A stretch of DNA of 32,714 nt, taken from positions 1 to 32,714 of IMG/VR virus record IMGVR_UViG_3300017748_002017; one strand, written 5' to 3'. Below the pieces are notes generated by a model. It did no database searches and was not told where the DNA came from. It saw nothing but the letters and a program-made list of their open reading frames with translations. The translations under genes were made by a program, and so were the position numbers. The DNA comes from a virus. Shown in pieces: positions 24,685-32,076 of this stretch; position 1 is the first letter of the stretch, and the number at the start of each line of letters is the position of its first letter.

Positions 24685-25123
24685 AATAATAGACCCAAGT
24701 TTATTTGACCACACTGACCCACACATACTACCAGAGTATGCTACTGTAGGTTCAGCTGGTTTAGACTTACGGTCAGCGGAAGATTATGAGTTGGCTCCAG
24801 GAGAGTCGCATACATACCGTACAGGGTTGGCTATGTACTTAGGTGACTTTGAACTTTGTGGTATGCTTGTGCCTCGTTCTAGTTTAGGTATTAAAAAGAT
24901 ACACTTAACTAATACGCTAGGAATTATTGACGCAGATTATCAAGGTGAGTTAATGGTTCCGTTAACTAATAACGGAGAGGATAATATCCTTATAGAAAAA
25001 AGTCAAAGGATAGCACAGTTAGTTATAGTGCCTGTGGTTCAGGTGCTGTGGCAACCAGTTTTAGATTTTAGTGGTATCACAATGCGTAGTATTGGTGGTT
25101 TCGGTAGCACAGGTACAAAGTAG
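24665..25123 (+). CDS. dut: dUTP diphosphatase (dUTPase)
   Basis: The enzyme hydrolyses dUTP to dUMP and pyrophosphate, keeping uracil out of DNA and supplying dUMP to the ThyA-family enzyme encoded downstream. All five trimeric-dUTPase motifs are visible in 152 residues: AGLDL (31-35), PRSSLG (70-75), GIIDADYQGEL with catalytic D89 (86-96), EKSQRIAQL (112-120) and the C-terminal P-loop-like RSIGGFGSTG (141-150). Length is normal for the family. The start lies inside the end of the Nmad1-like gene with GAGAGGAT just upstream. In a phage that hypermodifies thymine, a dUMP supply would also feed hydroxymethyl-dUMP synthesis (inference). Confidence 0.94.
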   Translation: MKKVEIKIIDPSLFDHTDPHILPEYATVGSAGLDLRSAEDYELAPGESHTYRTGLAMYLGDFELCGMLVPRSSLGIKKIHLTNTLGIIDADYQGELMVPLTNNGEDNILIEKSQRIAQLVIVPVVQVLWQPVLDFSGITMRSIGGFGSTGTK

Positions 25124-25125
25124 TT

Positions 25126-25281
25126 ATGAGAAGAGGAACAAGTAATTTAGAACATAATTTTAAATCAGGTGTTAGAGGTAAAAAAACTTCTATCGGTTTT
25201 GGTAACGTAGGCACTAGCACTATGAATAAAAGTAAGAAACGTATGCGAGGTAAATCTGCATACAGGGGGCAAGGTAAATGA
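25126..25281 (+). CDS. Small basic protein of 51 residues
   Basis: An open frame from ATG 25126 to TGA 25281 fills the gap between dUTPase and the glycosyltransferase. The product is strongly basic with many Lys, Arg and Gly. It has FKSGVRGKKTSIGFG in the middle and KKRMRGKSAYRGQGK at the end, with almost no acidic residues. Its stop overlaps the next ATG in the ATGA form used throughout this operon, which supports translation. There is no recognisable domain. A nucleic-acid-binding role is suggested by charge only. Confidence 0.65.
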   Translation: MRRGTSNLEHNFKSGVRGKKTSIGFGNVGTSTMNKSKKRMRGKSAYRGQGK

Positions 25282-26063
25282 AAATATATATACCAACAAG
25301 AGGTAGACCGTTTAATCAAGAAACTCTCAAATGGTTTCCTAAAGAAATGCAAACTAATGGTCAGGTTGTGTTAGTTATCGACTCAGACGAAGAAGAAAAA
25401 TACTATAACTATAAAGACACACCTAAGATGGTTGTGCCTGAAGATTGTATAGGTATTGGTCCAAAGCGTAAATACATTGTAGAAAATACAGACGACCCAC
25501 GCATGGTTATGTTAGATGATGACTTACGTTTCTATATCCGTAAAAGCCCAATTGATTGGCATTTACGATATTTAGAATCAAATGAGTACCCAGCTTTGTT
25601 CGGTTTGCTTGATGAATGGATGGATCAAGGCTACGCTCATGTAGGTGTAAGTGCTAGAGAGGGTAATAATAGAGTAGAAGATTTATCTGTAGAAAATACA
25701 AGATACATGCGAGTGCTCGGCTATAACCTAGAAGAGTTTCCTAGCGACGTTGAGTGGGGCAGGACTCAAGTTATGGAGGACTTTGATATATCTTTACAGC
25801 TTCTTAGGAGAGGTAAAGCTTGTAAGGTTAGTTACTACTACGCTCAAGGACAAAAGTCTTCTAACGCTGACGGTGGTTGTAGTGAGTGGAGAACTATTGA
25901 TGTACATAATGAAGGTGCTCAAAGGTTACACGACCTTCACCCTACTTGTGTAAAGGTTGTGGAGAAACAAACTAAAACTGCATGGAACGGTTTACCACGT
26001 AAAGATGTAATCATAGGTTGGAAAAAAGCTTACAAAGAAGGAGTAGAAAATGCAGGTAATTGA
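25278..26063 (+). CDS. GT-A fold glycosyltransferase, possibly DNA-base-modifying (TAGT-like)
   Basis: The 261-residue protein starts MKIYIPTRGRP, followed by a strand (VVLVIDSDEE), GPKRKYIVEN and a DxD-like metal/sugar-nucleotide motif VMLDDDLRF (D80-D82). A downstream acidic motif, QVMEDFDISLQLLRRGK (E167, D168, D170), is typical of GT-A enzymes. This pattern resembles the TET-associated glycosyltransferase family described in phage base-modification operons (from memory). Encoded between modification-type genes and the ThyA-family gene, it is a candidate for transferring a sugar to a hydroxymethylated base in phage DNA. Another acceptor, such as host surface glycan, cannot be excluded, but there are no membrane segments and no LPS-type neighbours. 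It overlaps the ThyA-family gene by 14 bases. Confidence 0.75.
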   Translation: MKIYIPTRGRPFNQETLKWFPKEMQTNGQVVLVIDSDEEEKYYNYKDTPKMVVPEDCIGIGPKRKYIVENTDDPRMVMLDDDLRFYIRKSPIDWHLRYLESNEYPALFGLLDEWMDQGYAHVGVSAREGNNRVEDLSVENTRYMRVLGYNLEEFPSDVEWGRTQVMEDFDISLQLLRRGKACKVSYYYAQGQKSSNADGGCSEWRTIDVHNEGAQRLHDLHPTCVKVVEKQTKTAWNGLPRKDVIIGWKKAYKEGVENAGN

Positions 26064-27063
26064 GGTAAGAAACGTTCATGACGCTTTAGTGCGTGGCATG
26101 GATTTACTACACACAGAAGATTTTAAAAATGAAAGTAGAAATGGTAGAGTGTATCAGGCAAGAACCCCAGTGACTACAGTTTATGAAAGATCTAAAGAAA
26201 GAGTTTTATTCTGGGCAGAGCGTGACGCTAACCCATTCTTTCATTTTATGGAAGGTCTATGGATGCTTGACGGTCGTAATGATTTAGAGTTTGTAAAACA
26301 CTTTGCTAAAAGTATGGAGAACTATAGCGATGACGGTAAAAGCCTTTGGGGAGCATATGGTTGGAGATGGCGTAGTTACTTCGGTTACGATCAATTAAGA
26401 GTCATTATAGAAAGGTTAAAGAAAGATGGTGAAGATAGAAGGTCTGTGCTACAGATGTGGGATGCTGAAAATGATTTAGGTAGAGACGGTAAAGATGTAC
26501 CGTGTAACACCTCTATATACTTTAAAGAAGATACTACAGGGTGTCTACAGATGACGGTTAGTAATAGATCTAACGATATTATCTGGGGTGCTTACGGTGC
26601 TAACGCAGTACACATGTCTATGCTTCATGAATATATGGCTTCTAACATAGGCATACCAGTTGGCAGATATTATCAGATTAGTGATAACTTCCATGCCTAT
26701 GAAGAGTTATTTGATAAATTATTAGATAAATTAATTGGCAGAGATGCTCTAGATTTTTATACACAAAGAACAGCTATGAAAAATAATCCATATCTTAGAG
26801 GAGAAGTTGCACCATACTCTATGATAAACGTTAGCCCAGATTTATGGGACATAGACTTAGTTAATTTTTTAGATAGAGTACCTTTTGAAGACATAGAATT
26901 TAATGATAGATTCTTTACAGAGGTTGCTGTACCAATGCAAGATGCTTTTTGGTTACATAAGTTAGGTAAGACAGAAGAAGCTATAATAGAAATACAAGAA
27001 TGTGCTGCTACAGATTGGCGTAAAGCATGTTTTGAATGGTTAGACAGAAGACTAAATAAATAA
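26050..27063 (+). CDS. ThyA-superfamily enzyme: thymidylate synthase or dUMP hydroxymethylase
   Basis: The 337-residue protein is of the folate-dependent ThyA fold. Visible features are the general-acid Glu region FHFMEGLWML (E68), LWGAYGWRWR (about 99-108), the nucleophile Cys152 in DVPCNTS, RSNDIIWGAYGAN (173-185) with N185 at the position that reads uracil, and FHAY (H215, Y217) for the deoxyribose. In standard synthases the Cys is followed by His (PPCH) and the Asn motif is LPFN; here both differ. It could therefore be a thymidylate synthase, or a hydroxymethylase making 5-hydroxymethyl-dUMP, the usual first step of thymine hypermodification. AAGGAG 7 bases upstream supports the start. 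The dUTPase in the same operon supplies its likely substrate. Confidence 0.85.
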   Translation: MQVIEVRNVHDALVRGMDLLHTEDFKNESRNGRVYQARTPVTTVYERSKERVLFWAERDANPFFHFMEGLWMLDGRNDLEFVKHFAKSMENYSDDGKSLWGAYGWRWRSYFGYDQLRVIIERLKKDGEDRRSVLQMWDAENDLGRDGKDVPCNTSIYFKEDTTGCLQMTVSNRSNDIIWGAYGANAVHMSMLHEYMASNIGIPVGRYYQISDNFHAYEELFDKLLDKLIGRDALDFYTQRTAMKNNPYLRGEVAPYSMINVSPDLWDIDLVNFLDRVPFEDIEFNDRFFTEVAVPMQDAFWLHKLGKTEEAIIEIQECAATDWRKACFEWLDRRLNK

Positions 27064-27072
27064 GGAGATAAC

Positions 27073-27753
27073 ATGATACCTCAATGGTCATATAGTAGAT
27101 TAAGTTGTTTTGAAAAATGCCCCAAACAGGCGGAATTTAAATTCATTAAAAAGATAAAAGAACCTGGAAGCCCAGCAATGGATAGGGGTAAAGATATTCA
27201 TAAATTATGTGAAGATTTTATAAGGGGTAGTATAGAAGAGATACCTGCTCAGCTACAAGACTTTGAAGATGCCTTTGTATTGCTCAAAGATTTATACCTA
27301 CATGGTCACGTTATTTGTGAAAGTGATTGGGCGATAGATAAAAACTGGGCGAAGACTGGTTGGTTTGAAGACGATACTTGGGGTAGAGCAAAAGTAGATG
27401 CTTTTGTATACGAGGAAGGTATCAGTAAAGAGGCTAGAGTTATTGACTTTAAAACAGGTAGATACGACGGTAACCAAGAAGTACACAGAGAACAGTGCGA
27501 GCTTTACGGTGCTATAGCTTTAAGTCGTTACCCTGAACTAGAAAGTATAACTACAGAGATGTGGTATTTAGATCATGGTAAGATTGACCGTTACATCTAT
27601 ACACCAGAAAGTATTAAAGTAAAACAAGAAAGATTAAATCTAAGAGCTATTGCTATGACTACAGCAGAAGAGTTTCCAGCTAACCCATCTACATTTAAAT
27701 GTAAGTGGTGTTACTTCGGAAAACAGAATATGTGTAGAGAGGCAGCAGTATGA
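27073..27753 (+). CDS. RecB/Cas4-like PD-(D/E)XK exonuclease with Cys cluster
   Basis: The 226-residue nuclease begins with WSYSRLSCFEKCPKQ (about 5-19), typical of the PDDEXK_1/RecB-like group. The catalytic core is visible: H43 (GKDIHKL), D109 (AKVDAF) and VIDFKTG with D125 and K127, followed by a Gln/Tyr helix (QCELYGAIAL). C16 near the N-terminus and C210, C213, C221 near the C-terminus form the one-plus-three layout of Cas4/AddB iron-sulfur nucleases. It probably processes DNA ends in replication or recombination. No CRISPR repeats or other cas genes are present. GGAG lies 5 bases before the ATG. ATGA overlap with the polymerase gene. Confidence 0.87.
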   Translation: MIPQWSYSRLSCFEKCPKQAEFKFIKKIKEPGSPAMDRGKDIHKLCEDFIRGSIEEIPAQLQDFEDAFVLLKDLYLHGHVICESDWAIDKNWAKTGWFEDDTWGRAKVDAFVYEEGISKEARVIDFKTGRYDGNQEVHREQCELYGAIALSRYPELESITTEMWYLDHGKIDRYIYTPESIKVKQERLNLRAIAMTTAEEFPANPSTFKCKWCYFGKQNMCREAAV

Positions 27754-29642
27754 CACAAATGATTATGGAGTTTTTAAAACCTGAAACTGAGTGGCGACCA
27801 CCACCTTCTTTTCCTGATTTGACTAATCAAAAAGAGATAGCTATTGATTTAGAAACTTGTGATCCGTGGTTGAGGTCTCATGGTCCAGGATGGGCTTGTA
27901 AAGATAGGGGTTATATTATAGGTATAGCTGTAGCAACGGAAGGGTGGCGTGGATATTTTCCCGTGGCTCATACTACTGGGGCTAATCTAGACAAGGGTGT
28001 GGTTCGTAGGTGGCTACAGAAACAGTTAGATGCACCAAACGCTAAGATATTTCATAATGCTCAGTATGACGTAGGTTGGTTAAAAGCAGAAGGATATACA
28101 ATCAATGGTGAGATACACGATACTATGATGGCTGCTCCGTTACTAAATGAAAACGAATATAGTTACTCTCTTAATAGTCTAGGTAAGATGTATCTTGATG
28201 AGGTAAAAGATGAAACTATGCTTACAGAAGCTGCACAAATATTTGGAGTTGACCCTAAGTCTGAGATGTATAAACTAGCCCCTGAATATGTAGGCATGTA
28301 CGCAGAACAAGATGCTGACCTTACTTATAGACTTTGGCAAATATTAAAGAAAGGCATTAGCGAAGACAATATAACTGAGATTTATAATCTAGAGCGTTCA
28401 TTATTACCTGTGCTTATAGATATGAGATCAAAAGGTGTGCGTATAGATACAGATAAAGCACAACAGGTAAAGCAGCAACTTAAAAAAGATGAAGATAAAG
28501 TAATTAAAGAGATTAAAAACTGGTATGGTATAGCACCTGATTTATGGGCAGCACAATCTTTAGCACAAGTGTTTGATAGGGCAGGTCTTGAATATCCTAA
28601 GACACCTAAAACACAAGCACCTAGTTTTGTAGCTAATTGGTTAGAGGCTCACGATCATAAATTACCTATGGCTATAGCTAAAGCTAGAAAGCTTAACAAA
28701 GCTAGAACTACGTTTATAGATAAGATGATACTAGAGCATTTAGTTGACGGTAGAATCCACGGAGAGCTACATCCTCTGAGGTCAGATAGTGGCGGTACAG
28801 TAACAGGTAGGTTTAGTTGTAGTAACCCAAACCTTCAACAAGTACCAGCTAGAGATCCTATGATAGGTAACTTAATAAGATCATTATTTATACCAGAAGA
28901 AGATAAACACTGGGGATGCTTTGACTACTCTCAACAAGAGCCTAGACTTACCGTACATTATTCTGTACTAACTCAACAAGATGGCGCAGAGGAAGCAGCA
29001 CTAGATTACCACGACGATGACGCAGACTTTCATCAGATAGTAGCAGACATGGCTAATATAAGCCGTAAGGAAGCCAAAATTATTAATTTAGGTTTAAGCT
29101 ATGGTATGGGTAAAGATAAGTTAACAACTCAGTTAGGTATCAGTAATGAAGAAGCTGAGATACTTTTTGATCAGTATCATGAACGAGTACCTTTTGTCCG
29201 TGGATTGCGTGACTCTGCTGCTCGTCAAGGAGCTAATAGAGGTTATGTCAAAACTATTTTAGGTCGTAAGTGTAGGTTTAATTTATATGAGCCTCACGAT
29301 AGAAGAGAGCTACCGTTACCTTTTGATAAAGCCATGGATGAATATGGCGGTAGGTTAAAAAGAGCCTACACCTATAAAGCTATGAATAAACTTATACAAG
29401 GATCAGCTGCAGATATGACAAAGCAAGCTATGCTTGATCTATATAAGGAAGGGTTACTAGCCCACACCCAAGTACACGATGAACTTAATATATCTGTAAC
29501 TGATAAAAAAGAATGTGAGAAAGTTGTAGAAATAATGAGAGACTGTGTAGAATTAAAAGTACCTAATAAAGTAGATGCAGAGATTGGTCCAAGCTGGGGC
29601 AACGTTAAACATTACGAGGATTATTTTAATGAAGAAAGCTGA
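27750..29642 (+). CDS. Family A DNA polymerase with 3'-5' exonuclease
   Basis: This 630-residue replicative polymerase lacks the 5' nuclease domain, as usual for phages. The proofreading domain has Exo I (IDLE, D33/E35), Exo II (HNAQYD, D107) and Exo III (YAEQD, Y184/D188). The polymerase domain has motif A FDYSQQEPR (D392, E397), motif B RKEAKIINLGLSYG (R439, K443, L447, Y451) and motif C HDE (H576, D577, E578). The position equivalent to E. coli Phe762 is Leu447. Motif A reads QEPR rather than the common IELR. Both features are frequent in marine phage polymerases. No DnaJ-like insert is seen. It is coupled to the nuclease upstream (ATGA) and overlaps the HTH gene by 14 bases. Confidence 0.96.
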   Translation: MTQMIMEFLKPETEWRPPPSFPDLTNQKEIAIDLETCDPWLRSHGPGWACKDRGYIIGIAVATEGWRGYFPVAHTTGANLDKGVVRRWLQKQLDAPNAKIFHNAQYDVGWLKAEGYTINGEIHDTMMAAPLLNENEYSYSLNSLGKMYLDEVKDETMLTEAAQIFGVDPKSEMYKLAPEYVGMYAEQDADLTYRLWQILKKGISEDNITEIYNLERSLLPVLIDMRSKGVRIDTDKAQQVKQQLKKDEDKVIKEIKNWYGIAPDLWAAQSLAQVFDRAGLEYPKTPKTQAPSFVANWLEAHDHKLPMAIAKARKLNKARTTFIDKMILEHLVDGRIHGELHPLRSDSGGTVTGRFSCSNPNLQQVPARDPMIGNLIRSLFIPEEDKHWGCFDYSQQEPRLTVHYSVLTQQDGAEEAALDYHDDDADFHQIVADMANISRKEAKIINLGLSYGMGKDKLTTQLGISNEEAEILFDQYHERVPFVRGLRDSAARQGANRGYVKTILGRKCRFNLYEPHDRRELPLPFDKAMDEYGGRLKRAYTYKAMNKLIQGSAADMTKQAMLDLYKEGLLAHTQVHDELNISVTDKKECEKVVEIMRDCVELKVPNKVDAEIGPSWGNVKHYEDYFNEES

Positions 29643-29928
29643 GCTAAAAGATATATACTTTAATATCTATATGACTTATACAAACAGTTACACAACGCTT
29701 GAAGATATAGGCTACAAGTATGACATATCAAAACAACGAGTGTGGCAGATAATACGTTATTGTAAATTAGGTGATGGTAATTATTATAAAGGTTTAGAAT
29801 CCTATAATACAGCACACAAAAAGATGAAAGACACTTTTAAAGAGCAAGGTTCTAAAACAGTTAATGAAGCTATGAGAAACTGGTTAGAATCAGAAGGTGT
29901 TAGACTAATAAAAACAAAACATGGGTAA
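29629..29928 (+). CDS. Small HTH protein resembling sigma region 4
   Basis: Starting at ATG 29629 with GAGG about 9 bases upstream, the product is 99 residues. The segment TTLEDIGYKYDISKQRVWQIIRY (about 22-44) fits the helix-turn-helix of sigma-70 region 4 (T..EIG..lgvSrqRVrQi). The rest is Lys/Asn-rich helix. It could be a transcription regulator or sigma-like/anti-sigma-binding factor that switches host RNA polymerase to later phage genes; no phage RNA polymerase is seen in the window. The frame extends upstream to 29575 inside the polymerase gene, but the inner start has the better ribosome site. It overlaps the nuclease gene by eight bases. Confidence 0.7.
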   Translation: MKKAELKDIYFNIYMTYTNSYTTLEDIGYKYDISKQRVWQIIRYCKLGDGNYYKGLESYNTAHKKMKDTFKEQGSKTVNEAMRNWLESEGVRLIKTKHG

Positions 29929-30319
29929 AATAAATTCAAGAAATAAAGGAGCTTCTTTTGAACGTGAGGTGGCTAAACTTATCAATGAGTACTTTGATGA
30001 AATAGGCTACGACTATAAAGTTAAGCGCAACTTAGAACAGTATCAAGAAAAAGATTTGGGTGACTTAAACATACCGAATCACACACTTGAATGTAAACGT
30101 TATGCTTCTGGTAACTGGTATAAAGAAGAGTGGTGGAAACAAGTGTGTGACTCTTGCGGAGATACTATTCCTGTTCTGATCTGGAAATATAATCACCAAC
30201 CAATAAGAGTATGTGTTCCTTTGTGGTCTATGGGTCAAGATTGGGGTAAAGATAATTCAGTTACGGTAGTCCTTACATTTGATAACTGGTTAAATTATGA
30301 ACTTGCCTATAATCTTTAA
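29921..30319 (+). CDS. PD-(D/E)XK endonuclease, Holliday-junction-resolvase-like
   Basis: The 132-residue protein has the layout of small phage resolvase-type nucleases. An N-terminal helix has NKGASFEREVAKLIN (about 8-22, with the conserved Glu). A core strand DLGDL (about 46-50) and LECKRY (56-61) give the D...ExK catalytic set. A Cys pair follows (CDSCG, about 76-80), and the end is Trp/aromatic. It probably cleaves branched DNA made during replication and recombination, or host DNA. It is the last gene of the long replication operon; its stop codon lies inside a hairpin that may be the operon terminator. Confidence 0.8.
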   Translation: MGKINSRNKGASFEREVAKLINEYFDEIGYDYKVKRNLEQYQEKDLGDLNIPNHTLECKRYASGNWYKEEWWKQVCDSCGDTIPVLIWKYNHQPIRVCVPLWSMGQDWGKDNSVTVVLTFDNWLNYELAYNL

Positions 30320-30331
30320 GATTATGCTTTT
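30309..30331 (+). terminator. Terminator candidate at the end of the replication operon
   Basis: ATAATCTT / AAGATTAT (30309-30316, 30318-30325) is a perfect inverted repeat around one base, followed by GCTTTT. The stem is AT-rich and includes the stop codon of the nuclease gene, so strength is uncertain. It separates this operon from the DUF932 unit. Confidence 0.4.
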
Positions 30332-30406
30332 ATCCTTAACGCTTTTATATAAAGTAGTACCTATGTTTAGTAATTATACGAAGACATTTATAGAAAGGAG
30401 AAAGAT
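30326..30406 (+). promoter_or_regulatory. Leader of the DUF932 gene with strong ribosome site
   Basis: This 81-base gap between a terminator candidate and an excellent Shine-Dalgarno (AAAGGAG, about 7 bases before the ATG at 30407) should hold a promoter. ACCTATGTTTAG at 30359-30370 resembles ACCTATACTTAG at 32107-32118, before the last gene. No good sigma70 pair with 17-base spacing is visible. Confidence 0.35.
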
Positions 30407-31435
30407 ATGGCTGATGCTGTAGAAACGATGGCTTATGCTGGGGAAACCCCTTGGCATGGTCTAGGTGTACAGGTTGAAGATAACCTAACACCACAAGAGA
30501 TGCTTGTTGCTGCTGGACTTGACTGGACAGTAAGTAAAAGGCATTTATTTACCCACGCTGACGCAGACGTAAACGCTAGTGATGATATCATTGGTGTAGA
30601 AAATTACTCTGTGTTAGTCCGTGATAGTGATAACAAGACCTTTGGTCCATGTGGTCCAAGGTTTGTCCCTAGTCAAAACTCAGAGGCTTTTGAGTTTTTC
30701 AAAAAGTTTACTGACGCTGGACACATGAAAATGGAAACTGCTGGGTCACTGAAAGGTGGTGAGCAGGTTTGGGGTTTAGCTAATGTCAGTAAAGACTTTA
30801 CGCTTCCTGGTGATGACCGTGTACTAGGTTACTTATTAGTAAACGTGTCTCATAAATGGGGTAAGTCTAACGAGATTAGGTTTACACCTATCAGGGTAGT
30901 TTGTAATAATACGTTGACCATGGCTTTGTCTGATAAAAGTACTGCTGGTTTTAAGATGCCTCATGTTAAGGCTCTTGACCATCAAGTATTTGCTTCAGCA
31001 GAGCAGGCTTTAGGTCTAGCTGGTAACCGTATGGATGAGTTTAAGCAGAGTGCTGAGTTTCTCAGTGGTAAACGCTTTAATAAAGACTCAGTGGTTAACT
31101 ACATTGCTGACCTGTTTCAACCTGAGTTACTCGTAGCACAAGCTGAGATAGAAAAAATGAGTAATGTCAAAGCGATAGCGACACGTCAATCTATGGTTGA
31201 TGAGTTTAAACGCATACCATCTTTGGTACACCAAGCGATTGAGGAACAGCCAGGAGCTAACCTTAAATCATCTAAGGGTACATGGTGGGGTGCTATGAAT
31301 GCTGTTACTTTCGTAGTTGACCATAAGTGGGGTCATGACCGTGACGCGTCTTTACATAATGCTTGGTTTGGCGGTCGTGCTTCGTTGAAGCAGAAAGCTA
31401 TGACTAAAGCTATTGAGTACGCTAACGTTGCATAA
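30407..31435 (+). CDS. DUF932 family phage/plasmid protein
   Basis: The 342-residue protein belongs to the DUF932 (TIGR03299-like) family found in phages and plasmids. It has the characteristic start ETMAYAGETPWHGLG (about residues 6-20), followed by a TPQEML segment, V.RDSDNK..G.....VPSQNSEAF and FTPIRVVCNNTLTMAL (about 158-173). The family's function is unknown to me. Its conserved Trp/His and Cys-Asn motifs suggest nucleic-acid or nucleotide interaction, unproven. It has its own leader, a near-ideal ribosome site and a strong terminator, so it is probably expressed at high level as a single gene. Its bases are somewhat richer in G than the neighbours. Confidence 0.88.
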   Translation: MADAVETMAYAGETPWHGLGVQVEDNLTPQEMLVAAGLDWTVSKRHLFTHADADVNASDDIIGVENYSVLVRDSDNKTFGPCGPRFVPSQNSEAFEFFKKFTDAGHMKMETAGSLKGGEQVWGLANVSKDFTLPGDDRVLGYLLVNVSHKWGKSNEIRFTPIRVVCNNTLTMALSDKSTAGFKMPHVKALDHQVFASAEQALGLAGNRMDEFKQSAEFLSGKRFNKDSVVNYIADLFQPELLVAQAEIEKMSNVKAIATRQSMVDEFKRIPSLVHQAIEEQPGANLKSSKGTWWGAMNAVTFVVDHKWGHDRDASLHNAWFGGRASLKQKAMTKAIEYANVA

Positions 31436-31443
31436 CTGTGTAT

Positions 31444-31472
31444 GGAACGGTGTTTCATAACACCGTTCCTTT
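31444..31472 (+). terminator. Intrinsic terminator after the DUF932 gene
   Basis: A perfect 11-base-pair stem GGAACGGTGTT / AACACCGTTCC (31444-31454, 31459-31469) with loop TCAT is followed by TTT. It begins nine bases after the DUF932 stop. This is the strongest terminator-like structure in the window, though the T-run is short. Confidence 0.82.
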
Positions 31473-31503
31473 ACACTATCTTAATCATAACTAAACTAAA
31501 GCT

Positions 31504-32076
31504 ATGAAATTAACTGAATTAAAAGAAGTGAAGGTTATCGCCTTTGTCAATAACACAGCCGATGGTCCAGACTATAAAAGGGCTGTCATCACAACAGTTG
31601 GAGAAGTACATAAAATAAAAGGTGGCTCACCTTTGTTATACGACCCTGATAGATTTAGTGGTCGTACTTGGTTAAACGCAGAAAAACATTTTATGCTGTA
31701 TAACATGTACAGTAAAAAGAAATTAAAAAAACCTGCTAAACTTAATGGCGATAGACAAAAAATGTCTCATCAGCTATGGCAATTAATAAACCCTCATGCT
31801 GTCAAGCCAGCAGAGAAAGATATGACGGGAGCAGTTATAGAAACTCCTGAGAAAAAACCTAAAGTAAAAAAGAACACACCTGTAAAATCAAACTCAGTAG
31901 TAAACGAAAGTAGCATTATTCAAGCTACAGGTAAGGAAGCTAAGTCTGAGAAAAACGCAGCACGTCATAGGCTGTATAAGAAAACAAAAGTAAAAACATT
32001 ATTAAGCAAGAACACTATAAAACTTGCTGATATAAAGTATGATATCAAGTCTGGTTATGCGGAAATAGTGGGCTAA
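31504..32076 (+). CDS. Lys-rich hypothetical protein
   Basis: I do not recognise this 190-residue protein. Residues 1-100 look folded, with alternating strands (EVKVIAFVNN, RAVITTVGEVH) and aromatic segments (GRTWLNAEKHFMLYNMY). Residues about 105-155 are a low-complexity Lys/Pro/Ser/Thr linker (EKKPKVKKNTPVK). The last 35 residues form a second small basic unit (HRLYKKTKVKTLL...) ending IKYDIKSGYAEI. It follows the DUF932 terminator with only a weak ribosome site and no obvious promoter. A DNA-binding or modulatory role is suggested only by charge. Confidence 0.65.
   Translation: MKLTELKEVKVIAFVNNTADGPDYKRAVITTVGEVHKIKGGSPLLYDPDRFSGRTWLNAEKHFMLYNMYSKKKLKKPAKLNGDRQKMSHQLWQLINPHAVKPAEKDMTGAVIETPEKKPKVKKNTPVKSNSVVNESSIIQATGKEAKSEKNAARHRLYKKTKVKTLLSKNTIKLADIKYDIKSGYAEIVG

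Noticed and set aside
25077-25352. 91-codon minus-strand open frame over the small basic gene
   Set aside because: It covers the ends of three coupled plus-strand genes, has no recognisable motif, and the plus-strand 51-codon frame fits the operon junctions better.
27750-29642. HMO-2011-type polymerase with DnaJ-like insert
   Set aside because: No CxxCxGxG repeats are present anywhere in the polymerase, so that fusion is absent here.
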